From contig OX243822.1 in NCBI GenBank assembly GCA_945859605.1, positions 12,825,533 through 12,889,532 on the forward strand: a stretch of 64,000 nucleotides of DNA, given 5' to 3'. The DNA comes from Lumbricus rubellus (taxonomy: Eukaryota > Annelida > Clitellata > Crassiclitellata > Lumbricidae). Each line of letters opens with the position of its first letter. Position 1 is the stretch's first letter. The notes under the pieces were generated by a model. The model was not told the origin of the DNA, ran no database searches, and worked only from the letters and a program-made list of their open reading frames with translations. The position numbers and the translations under genes were made by a program. This document shows, in pieces, positions 1 through 11,600 of this stretch.

Positions 1-129
1 CTATATAGGCTCCTCAAAATAATTCATTAACCATATTATAGGCTAGCTAGAGTTAATTGAGATCAAACATTTCAAATTTCGATGTCAGTCCCCATCGAAA
101 AGTCAACTACACTCATTCATTTCATTCAT

Positions 130-435
130 TTCAAGAATTTATATAGCGCCTCTTCAAGAAATCCACTCAGAAGCGCTCCCAGTCCAACCACGGTGAAACA
201 AAAAAGTTTTAAGGAGCTTGTAGAACACTGACGAGTCGACCCTAGGCAGCAAGCGCATCTGCAACGGGAGACTATTCCAGACAGAAGGACCTACAACTGA
301 GAAAGCACGACGCTGACAGGTTGATGATTCAACACGCGGGACCAAAAGCTTACCGCTAGAGGCAGAGCGAAGGGCTCTGCGAGAAAGGACAACAGATAAT
401 GGACAGCAGAGTTCACACGTTATGCGGTTGTCCAT
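130..435 (-). mobile_element. L2/CR1-like LINE 3' end
   Basis: On the minus strand encodes the C-terminus of a reverse transcriptase ORF (RRAFSVVGPSVWNSLPLQMR, then FYKLLKTFLFHRGW and GSASEWIS, stop), followed by tail GGCGCTATATAAATTC and an (ATGA)n end. This is the only copy with clear coding plus tail. Confidence 0.8.
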
Positions 436-2050
436 GCCGTTCGACTACAGCAACAGTGTCGCTGGGTTTTGTTGCAGTTAAACGAAACTGCCAAACAAAG
501 ATGTCGCCCTCCTCCTATTCAGGCTTAATTGGGATTGGCAGTCTGGCATGGCACAGTGCAACAAGTGGCGGAATTCCTACTGTCGTTGGAGACTTAATTA
601 CTAATTAGGCTTCAGCTGGAGCTTACGATTGCGATTACGATAAAGCCAGAAAACAGCATAGACCTAAACCAGTAGGCTAAGCACAAATGCTAGAAACGTG
701 TCCATATAACCTAAAGTTCGCATATAGGCCCTTATAGGGCCCGTATTTAAAATAAGAAAATTGTATAAATATAGGCCTAAAGTCGAAAAACCGCATAGTC
801 CTAAAGCCATAAAACAGAGGAAGACCTATATTTATAATAAGTGTACCGTACCTGTTTTATAGCCGACATCATTGCGAAGCGCACGTTTTACGTAGGCATA
901 TTATGGATATCTTTCAAACCGCCGGTTTTTCGGGTAGGCCTTGGTCTTTTCCTACGATGGTTTTCCGCAGCTGTGGAAGTTGGAACTCGATCGTCTGTCC
1001 TCCAGATAGATTGCAGACGACACGGTTTAAACCTCGTGTAAGGCCTCTGACGGACTTGCCTTCTCTTCAGCCCAATTGTATCCACCCGTTCTTGCCAGCC
1101 ATTCAACCGACATGTAGGCTATTATAATTCTTACGATAACACCACACGGAGCCCTGCATGCATGCTAACGGATATAAGAAACAGTTACTGCATTCAAGTG
1201 CCCGTTCACTAGAGAGCAAACATTATAGGCCCTACATCATATTTAAATATATATATATTATATTACAGGCTAACAGCTTATGTGATTATGCATAGGCCTA
1301 TAATATATAACTTAAATAAGTAGGCCTATGTAGTATAACAACTACAATTATATATAGCCCAGTGTAGCCTAAATAAATACATGTATAATATATATCTATG
1401 CTACAAAGCCTGTGTATAATTTTATATAGGCTAGATGTGTATGATAGAGATATAACTTACGTGTAGGCCTACGGTGTGTGCACATATACATATAGGCCCT
1501 ATAATAATATAGATGATATAATATACATGTACATAATTATATAGGCACCATGTGAGTGTGCATAGATTATAATAGATCTCCATCTAAGCATATGACTTAA
1601 TTATAAGCCAATGATTTTATGAGTGCTTGCACTCGAGTTACTGTAGCCCACGACCTTTCTATTGTCCGTATCAAATATAATAACGCAAAGGAATTTCAAG
1701 AGCAAAAGCCGCCAGTGACATAGGCCTACTTATAATTTATTAATAGCCATAGCTGCACTCATCGCATCCTAAAGTCATCTCCGCTTTATATACACACTTC
1801 AGGCTCCCGATAGAAGTTGCCGCAGTGCGCGAGTAATTGTGTGAGCATTAAAGCTGAAAAACTGAATGACTTCAACAGCAGACAGACACACAAACATAGA
1901 GACAGACACACACACAGATAGATATAGACAGACAAATCACCCTTTGCCCTGTATAGTAGGCCTGCACTGTACCCAACCGTTCTAGCGTGGCCTTCTTCTG
2001 TCTCTTTCCATCTGAGATCGATCCACAGTTATTGGTGATGGGACTTTAAA
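436..2050. other. Gene-free A+T- and TAGGCCTA-rich DNA
   Basis: No ORF of note. Many TAGGCCTA/ATAGGCCTA words and short (TA)n; nothing else seen. Confidence 0.6.
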
Positions 2051-2110
2051 GTGAATTTCTCCTTCCCTCCGTCACTGCCTCCGTCCGTCCGTCCGTCCGT
2101 CCATCCGTAT

Positions 2111-2209
<99 letters not shown>

Positions 2210-2271
2210 GTCTGTCTGTCTATCTGTCTATCTGTCTATCTGTCTATCTATCTTATTTATCCATCTGCCTG

Positions 2272-2353
<82 letters not shown>

Positions 2354-2362
2354 ACTCATTCA

Positions 2363-2402
<40 letters not shown>

Positions 2403-2475
2403 AATCTATCTATCTATCCTATCGATTCCATCCATCCATCTATCATCTGTCTGCCTATCTAATCTGTCTGCCTGT
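2111..2475 (+). repeat. (TCTA)n / (TCTG)n microsatellite
   Basis: Long pure tetranucleotide array with two interruptions; preceded by (CCGT)n. Confidence 0.95.
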
Positions 2476-3791
2476 GTCTGTCTTTCTGTCTGTCTCCGTG
2501 GCGGGTCATTTGACGTACCGACTATTTTTCTATTGACCTGCCAAAAACTCTACAATTTTAACACCTTCTTTAATCTTTAGGCTACATTTTCTTTCTTTGG
2601 CCTGTTGAATAACTCACATAACCTTAACGCGACCTGTTGAAATTTTACAGCTTGCACCGCCCCCGCCCTGTATGTTTGTCCATCTATCTGTGTTTACCCA
2701 TATCTCATCCTCCACCCAGTACCCACCCCAATTATATATATCACAAAAACAGGACACAAAAGACTATTGTTTAGAACGCCCGGCTTGTAACCCATCAAGT
2801 ACAAGTTCGAGACATAGCATACATACGGGACCTTGAGAGTCTTCCATTCGCAATCACACACAGCGTCATATATCCATGCAGGCATGCGCTGATGTGTTGG
2901 TATGAGCGGATACTTGGACGGAGACTTGGGACTAGTTGGGAGGGGGAGGAACGAACGAGTGGCGCCGAAGGAAGGACGCGCGAGATTTTGGGCTGACGAA
3001 TGGCTGAGTCGCCGTCGAAATTTTCCACTTTTGCCGAAAAAAATTTCTGACGACCTTTTTTCCTTTTTTAGCCATCCGGCCAAAATTTTCAGGAAAATGC
3101 CCATTTTGCCCATCAAAAAAGTTGATGACCCTTTTTTAGTCCTCCATTCGTGTCTACAGTGTGTGTCTTCGTGAAGTGTTCATGCCATAACTCAACAATT
3201 GGGGTGGAGGGGTGGGGGAACAAATGCATGGGCCGTCCCCTCAACACATTCATTGAGGTGGACCTCTGTCACCCCCCCTAAGTCTCCGCCCATGTGCGTT
3301 GGATTGCGTGCACTCAGCTTCTTAAATCTTAATTAACTTTTCGAAAGAGTGCCATATAAATATAATTACGCGCAGTTGTACCGTTAATGTTCAGGAGCAT
3401 ATTAATTGCATGCATAATCAATCTCGCATTGAAAGGGTTGGCAGTTCAATAAGAACTATTATAGTTGAATGGCTAGACACGGAAAGGCACTCATTTAATT
3501 ACCAATTAAACTGGCTCGGTGCTGGTTAACAGTAGGACCACACAACGATGTACTCAAAGCGCCTAAAGATTATATTAGGGAACTATTAAAGTGCAAAACA
3601 GAGCAGTTTTCTATGAAACAGACAGGCGCCCCGTTAATAGGGTTGTGGAGGGGAATACCTCTTGTGGTTGCTTGCAAGATGCTGCCTAGTCCCGAAGGTT
3701 CTTCACAGTTTTCACTCACTTTTTCTATTACTTGTCAGCTAGGGCTTATCCCACATGTTAGCTGCCTTGTAAGGCGCCAGGCAACTTTGTA

Positions 3792-4020
3792 GGGTGCGGT
3801 GGTGTAGTGGTGGCGTCGTTGCCTTGGAGCCGGAAGGTTCGAGGTTCAAATCCACCTCAAGTCGTCGTGTAGGAACCTTGGGCAAGTCCTTCACTCACAA
3901 TTGCACAGCGCTTCGGCGTGAAACTGATGCAGTGTCCGCTCCGCATTCGGGAGCGACTCCGAGTAGAGTGCTTGAAGGGGCGCTATAACAAGTGCACATA
4001 CAAGCAAGCAAGCAAGCAAA
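3792..4020 (+). mobile_element. tRNA-derived SINE copy (main family)
   Basis: tRNA-like head with A box TGGTGTAGTGG and a B-box-like GGTTCAAATCC, a unique body (GGGCAAGTCCTTCACTCAC), a LINE-derived tail ending GGGGCGCTATAACAAGTGC, and a (CAAG)n/(CAAA)n 3' end. Confidence 0.9.
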
Positions 4021-4204
4021 CTGTTTTATGGTGCCATATAAATTGTCGTAATTATTATAATAATATAAGTTTGATTGATTTGCATAGGCATTAAAACACT
4101 GCAAAAGCCTTAACAATGACACGTAAAGGGAGTTTAAGCCATGCCATTTGCTTATAATTATCATATTTATTAACAAAGGTTAGGCTACCAAACGCTGCAC
4201 TGCA

Positions 4205-4410
4205 TCATGCATGGACATGTGGAGGGAGGAAGAAGCAGAGGGAGACAGAGGAAGGCTTGGATGGATAACATCAAGGAAGATCTGAAGGAGAAAGGCACCG
4301 GCTTAGCTGAGATCAGTGAAACAATCAAGAGCAGAGAAGTTTGAAAAAATTTCATAAAGGCCTCATCGTCATATCAATGAAGGAAGAGAAGAAAGAAGAT
4401 CATATTTATT
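4205..4410 (+). mobile_element. LINE endonuclease/RT-type C-terminal relic
   Basis: Encodes RSRGRQRKAWMDNIKEDLKE then a stop where a Trp is expected. The GRPR..W.D pattern is typical of RTE/CR1-like C-termini. Decayed. Confidence 0.55.
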
Positions 4411-4772
4411 ATTTATATTTCATTATATTTATAGTTATATAAACACCTGAATGAATGAATTGAGTCATGCAACGTATGCAAAATGTATTAAATTTAATAT
4501 ACCTATTTCGTAGTAAATGTTCTTCGAGAGTGCCACAGTCCTTTAAAAACCCATTATCAATCAAAATGACTATCGTAAACTGCGATATAAAAATTCCAAA
4601 ATCGTCACTCCAAAGCTAACCACAGGGTATCAGCTTATTCACGAGCACTGTCTCAACAGTCAGGCCACAGTTCAGTAACATTTCATAGTAGTTCAACACT
4701 GAACCAGATGCAGGAATCGAACCCTCAACGGGCAAATTACGGACGACAAAAGACTAGAACCACCATCTGGAC

Positions 4773-5114
4773 CAGTGGTTCCCAACCCATGGCCCGCGGG
4801 CCAAAAGTGGCCCGCCAGGCCTAAAAAAAAGGCCCTCATCTGTCAAAGATTTAACAAAGATATATGAAAAAAATTGACAATTTGAACAGTATAGAACACA
4901 TAAGTATTTTCTATTGCAAATTATTTCATTTTTACATCTATACATGACATCAAACGTTCTATTTTTGAATCAAATATAGCAATTTCATATGCTTTTAGTT
5001 AATTAAATTTCAGCCTTGTGGCCCACTAACGTCCTCCAACTTAGAAAAAATGGCACTCGTATCCTTCAACTTAGAAAAAGTGACCCTCAATTCAAAAAAG
5101 GTTGGGAACCACTG
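4773..5114. mobile_element. 342-bp hAT MITE just downstream of TAF1C
   Basis: Perfect 15-bp terminal inverted repeats CAGTGGTTCCCAACC, with 8-bp duplications ATCTGGAC and ATCTAGAC (one mismatch). Its near flank ends 8 bp from the TAF1C stop codon. Confidence 0.9.
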
Positions 5115-5130
5115 ATCTAGACTCGTTCGA

Positions 5131-5694
5131 CTAGAACCCCATCTGGAACGGTTTTCGTTTCGACTTCACCTCCACCGTTCTGTTGGTGGGCGTCCTTGAA
5201 AGCGGAACATGGAAAAGGTCAAACACATCGGCCGCGATTCCACCCCGCGCAGGCGAAGGTCGTGTACGCGTCGGGGTGACGAGAAAACCGGGGGTGTTCG
5301 ATAAAACCGATCGGGCGCTACTCGTAGACGTGTGGCGCTGTCTCGGCGGGGTAGCGTCCGGGGGGTTACACAAGGGCGAGGCGCCCGATTCCACCCGTTG
5401 GCGCTTTGCAGGAGGGTCAAACACATTCTCGTCTTGCACAGAACCTTTCGAGTCTTCTCCATGGTCAAATGGATCTCTGGTTTCGGTACACGGGAGGGAA
5501 TCTTGGTCCGCTAGATCCAGTTGGTCGTTGGGTCCGTCGCTGAGGCTACCAGATCTGTCGCTCAGTTGACCTGCATCGCTGTCCGAGTCGTGGAAGTCTA
5601 CGTCGTTGTTCGTGTCGTGTCGTCGCTTTGAGTCGATGTCGAGGTTTCGGTCGCGTTGTTGCTGTGCGGCGAAGTTCTGAAGATGTTCGTGTTC
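5131..5694 (-). CDS. TAF1C: TAF1C terminal exon: acidic, disordered tail ending MGF
   Basis: A 187-codon last exon opening EHEHLQNFAAQQQRDRN, then Asp/Ser-rich and Pro/Thr-rich low complexity, a basic PPAKRQRV patch that looks like a nuclear localisation signal, and a C-terminus RKPFQMGF. Human TAF1C ends RKKPRMGF, so the extreme C-terminus is conserved although the tail is not. Acceptor CATTTCAG; stop TAG at 5131-5133. Confidence 0.88.
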   Translation of the reverse strand, partial: EHEHLQNFAAQQQRDRNLDIDSKRRHDTNNDVDFHDSDSDAGQLSDRSGSLSDGPNDQLDLADQDSLPCTETRDPFDHGEDSKGSVQDENVFDPPAKRQRVESGASPLCNPPDATPPRQRHTSTSSARSVLSNTPGFLVTPTRTRPSPARGGIAADVFDLFHVPLSRTPTNRTVEVKSKRKPFQMGF

Positions 5695-8600
5695 CTGAAA
5701 TGATGTTACACGGTTGGTAACAATTGATTAGTCAAACTCATGGCAAGCATTTGATAAAATCACATTTAACCCTTTAATGCCGGAGGGTATAGGATTTCCG
5801 ATATCATTTACTACCATCTTGGCATTAAAGCGTTAACGGTCGTTCGAATCAGATAGCTAAACCAATGGTGCCTACTATCAACAACAGCATAGCGAAAAGA
5901 TACTTCTTGATAAGAATGATTCATTGATTCCACGTAGAAGTCTGACTCATTAGAACAGATCACTCGTTGAAACAGATTACTCCTTAGAACAGATTACACG
6001 TTAGAACAGATCACACGTTAGAACACTCGTTAGAACAGATCACTCGTTAGAACAGATCACTCGTTAGAACAGATCACTCGTTAGAACAGATCACTCGTTA
6101 GAACAGATCACTCGTTAGAACAGATTACACGTTAGAACAGATTGCTCGTTAGAACACATTACTCATTAGAACACATTACTCATTAGAACAGACTACTCGT
6201 TCAGAACTCACTCTCTGGATGAGCATTTCTTCAACGTCTGTTTCTCCTTTCCACAACTTCAGAAGCAGCTGGCTTTCTGGATCATGGAAAGCATCAGGAT
6301 CTAGTGAAACCAGGACCTCCTCATCCAATGGCTCTGATGCCTCTGTTCCACAGGTAGGGATTGGAATGGCACGGTCCTGTCAATCAATAACCATGTCAAC
6401 TCCAAAAATGAAGGTAAAAATGTGGTCTAAAATATAGTACCAGATGGATTAATTAGCCACATTATACAACAGCTAGACAATTAACGCAGGCCTCAAGGCA
6501 AGACTTTATGTTCCAGGACAATGCATCAATTTCAGGCTAAATCCAGGGCTGAAAGTGAGCCGGGTCAGTCCGGATCTGCGACCCGGCATCGATTTTCGAG
6601 ACCTGCTGTTGCCGGGTCTCAGCAGGGTCGCACAAAAGGTCGCCAGGTGCCAAACTAGGTAAAAACGGTAGGATTTTGGATAATTTTGGGCAAAAGACTA
6701 AGAAAAACGTTGTCAGAAAAATTTACGGGTCAAAAGCGTGCTCACTCGCCAAAGTGAGACCCAACAACTTTTCCAAACCACTTTCAGCCCTGGCTAAATC
6801 TAATAATAAAGGTTAAAATAATGTGGTCTTCAAATCAGTGCGAGATAGACAATTAGCCACATTATACAACAACTAGACAATTAATGCACGCATCAAGGCA
6901 AGCCACATGTACCAGAAAAATTGGATCAGTTTCTATACAAAAAACACCAGAAAAAAATTCTTAGGAAAATGTCTAACACTGATAATCATCCTACAAGTGC
7001 TAACCTGTTGGACTGCTCGTAGTGTAGCCCGGCTGTCCGCAAGAGTCGTGTTGCAAGCAAGGCAGACCTCAAAGTCGTCATCGTTGTCGTCCAATTCTGA
7101 CGACAATTCATCTCGATGTCTGTTACAGAGACGACATTCTCTGAGCGCAGCAAATTTCGGCTGAATATCTACCAAAGGAACATTCAAAATAATAACAATA
7201 ATAATACAATAATATTTTTTTATTAATTCAAACTGACAGGTAAACAGTAAGACATGAAATAGCATGACAATAGTAATAGCAGAAGACAAATTTAACAGGA
7301 ATTAACTGTATATTATGTATCCATAATGTTATATGTGTGTGTAATATATATAAAAGAACAAGAGTAACACTTAGACTGACTTAGTGAAGATACAACATTT
7401 TGCCTAAATGAATATTAGGCAAAATTCTACAACCATTGGGCAAGTGCAACAAGTGCACATGGGGCGCGGTGGTGTAGTGGTGGCATCGTTGCCTTGGAGC
7501 CGGAAGGTTCGAGGTTCAAATCCATCTCACAGCGTAAGGGCAAGTCCTTCACTCACAACTGCTAAGCGCTTCGGCGTGAAACTCCGATGCTATGTCCACT
7601 CTGCATTCGGGAGCGCCTCTGAGTAGAGAGAGCTTGAATGGGCGCTATAACAAGTGCACATACAAACAAACAAGCATCAATGGAATAACTGCTCGAAACA
7701 CACCCTGAAAGCGTTCGCCCGCATCAACAAATTTCGAAGACGCTGGGACCTCATCTTGAATTCGCACAGAGAAATGTGTTCTTGCGTCATCAAGCCACAT
7801 CCCCACGGTCTCGAGATTCTCTGGGGACAATGCAATGTCCTCACTGCCTGGACCAGAGCAAAATGTCTTCTCCCGTTCGTTGTCGTTGAACATGGCCTTG
7901 TAGTTTTGACAGAAGAGATCTCCAAATGACGTCATCTGAGACCATTCAAACACAAAAGCAACAATATGTAATATTACTAATTCATGGACCAACGACGTCC
8001 ACCTTGTACATTCATTCATTCATTCCGAAAACTTATATAGCGCCCCTTCAAGAAGACTACTCAGAGGCGCTCCCAGCCCAGCCATGGCTAAAAAGATAGG
8101 TCTTAAGCAACTGGTAGAAGGCAGGCAAATTAATTACTACAATTACTACATGTTTATACCTCAATCATAAACATTATTATTATTGTTTTTTGCTGTCTCT
8201 CTGCCACTTTCAATTACTATTATGGCTCACCCTTGTAATCCTCTTAATTGACCTATATTTTGAATGTATGTTGATTCTTGCAGGGTGCCTGTATACGTCA
8301 GAGGATATTTATACAGCACTCGTTTTTACGAAATTCTGGGGAAAAGGCACAGCAATGAAACAAGATATCATACAATAACAAACCTGCTGATTATGTTAAT
8401 TAATTAATTAATTAATTAATTATGCCAATTCCATTCAATAACCTGCAGAACTGATAATCCACTTTCGCAACCAGTCGCACCATGAGCAACACCACATATT
8501 CCTGCCAGAGGCGCCTGCAGTCTTGTAGAGATCAGCGAATGATATCGTCCGTGGCCTTGTTTGGCTGCAAGCGTTGCGAAACAGCTGCAATGCAACAAAA

Positions 8601-11600
8601 CGTACTTTAGCAAGACATGTCATTAGAGTCGTACCACACGTATCCGGTTTTACCCACAAGAGAATGTGAGTTTTCTAAACGGTTTCAGTTTTCAGAGTCT
8701 CAGATCTTCAGCACATAATAAGAAGATAATAGACGATTATCAAGCATTTCAGGTTGTCAGAAAAGTGGTTTACATAGTAGTAAATACACGAAAGGTCTGG
8801 TATGAGCTTGGAGGAGCTAAGAGAGGCGACAAGAGAGAGGAAACACTAGAGAGGATACATCGTGACTGTCGCCAGAGCTCCAAGAGCTGACGGCACCAGG
8901 TGGTGAAATAGTCGCTTATGCGTATCACAAAGTGAAGACATCTATCTTCCTTAAAATATCAACAATTCACCATGATCTGTAAATTTTCAATTCACGGCTG
9001 AACACATCAGACTACAAGACGCAACAGTTACTCTCCATACAGCAAAATCTTCACGATCCTAGCACTCATATTCCGCTTCAATATCAATGCAATTAATAGT
9101 ATTGAACACTAACGCCTGTTAGACAGACTACTGATAGGCCAAGACAATCTCATAATTACAATGCTAAATTGCCTTTCATGGTAATCAAGCAGCTATGTAG
9201 AACTGCAGAAAGAAATACTTGAAGGAAGATTGGAGGGAAAGAGGTGCAGAGGAAGGCCTAGACAAAAACTGCTGGACGGGATGATGGAAGAGGAATACAG
9301 AGAACTTAAGGACATGGCACAACAGCATGAAACGTGGAGACATCGGACGTTTGGACCTGCCACTTGGCAGAGAATGTAAAGAAGAAGAAGCAGCTATGTC
9401 TACTGGTAGACCACAAAAATGCAACAAAAACAATCACGAAATTAAGGAACTAACTCCACTTTGGATGCTCTCCAGTAGTTTCCGCAGGCCTGCCATGGAT
9501 ACGATCCATCTTCTCCGCTGCGCTTTGGATGGAGCTGGAAGCAGATGGTTTCCGCTGACTTCTGGGTTCCCACGAGCAGCAGTTCATCGACTGCAGGAGA
9601 TGGAAGCACTCCAGGCACAAGGTCCATGTACTGTGGAGGTGACAGAAACCATGGACTCCACTGCAAGACCTGGAACGAGAAAAAGAATGACGGAGTCAGG
9701 AATCTGATCAGGTACCCAACAAGGAATACCACAAATATTATACCGAAATCAGCCTCATCTTTATACTTAATCTGAATGACCTGTGCTAAAGCTGTCATTA
9801 TTATTGCCATATTTTTATGTACCCATGAGCAATGTGCCTCTGAGTAGAGATCTTGAAAGGACGCTATATAAATTTATGTGATTGATTATGTGATGGAATG
9901 TGTCACCTGGGTTTTTCATCAAACGAATACATAATTTTAAATATCTAATATATATATATATATATATATATAAGAATTTAAAAAATGCCAATAAAAAATT
10001 ATGTTACATGAAATAAGTAATAATTATAACAAATTAACTGCCAAACATTTATTCATAGCCACGATATCTTCTCTACATTTAATTTCTTCTAAATAACTCG
10101 AACGACCCAGACACGACCTGCTGAAATTGTACGGCTGGCGACATTATTAACTGCAACTAACAACCAATGAAAATAAACAATACAAATGTTTTTGCAGTCA
10201 TTCAAAGCCGACTTCACAATGGGGCATTACAGCAAACATACATACACACATACATACACACATACATACACACATACATACATACATGCACACACACACA
10301 CACACATACATACATAGTATTACATACCACTAAACTTATCCCACCCATCGAACAACTACACTACACTTACTGGATCGTTAGGTTTCCGTTCGTCAATGAC
10401 GACCAGATGTGAATCGGTCGCGATGAAATGGTAGAACATCGACGACGGGTGCTTGGTCACGGCCATGATCCGCTCCGATGGATCGAAGCACCGATGTGGT
10501 AGACTGCACAGAACGAGCGGCAAATGGGAACGCTAAACATAGAATCAATTTACATGTCATTATATGTTACATTTACATTTACAATTTACATAAGTTTATA
10601 TGTTATATCTTCTGTTAGATGTATTACTTTCGTTACAATTGGTGCTGAGATAAATGCATGGAATCATGACATCAGAAATGAAGGAAATATTAGATAATTC
10701 TGGTGCTCCTGGAGTTCCTGGGGCCATCCGTCTGGAATGACCTTTCTTCAAAGCTGTATTTACTACATCTGACCAATCAAACTTTGCTTCATAAATCTCT
10801 CAAGTCTTTCTTTTGTATGGCGCATCATCAACATCAGACTTACAGTTACATTACAAGCAGCAGCAGTATTAATTGTCTTGACAGTATCATCTCTACTACT
10901 GGTGCACATGAACCATTATTATTATTATACCGGTAAATATTAATTAAACATGTAACACACACTGTCACACCAAAATGTGAATTTGAGACATGGATAGTCA
11001 GCTGTCATGAGAAGATACAGTTATATCCAGGTGCTTGAAAGCTGAGAAGAAGTAGTGAGTTCTGAGCATCTTTTTGAAGGCAAAGACATGTAATGCCCGC
11101 AAACCCGTAACTGTTCTGAACCACAGTTAGGCTTAACAAAACATAGTTGATGATTGCAGGCAACAAGGAGAGATGTAAGGAGTGAAGTGTGAGGTATACC
11201 GGGTAATTATGTAAGTGAATGTATGCATATTGAAGCAATCATAATCATAACCCCATCATTAAAATCCATCTGAATATTTGATATAATCAAAACATCCTTA
11301 AAAGACAATAGAACTGCAACAATGGGGCATTACCCCAATGTCTAGAAGGGACACTGATGTTCGATTCGCAAAAACCGCCAACCGAGGATGTCCCCCAAAA
11401 TGGCAGCTCATCCACCCACTGTGACTCCCTTCATCCTCATACACTCGAACTGGTCTAAAAGCAAAAATTTCATATTGTATTATATTGCATTGTATCTACA
11501 GCATATGCATTTATAAAGCGTCTCTCACAGTGCGCACCACTCAGAGGCGCTCCCAGTGCAATAGACCCAACGATAACATAACATCATCATATATTATTGC

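Noticed and set aside
7480..7535. Possible tRNA gene (good A and B boxes)
   Set aside because: No full cloverleaf, and the same sequence recurs with a shared body, LINE tail and CAAA end: a SINE head.
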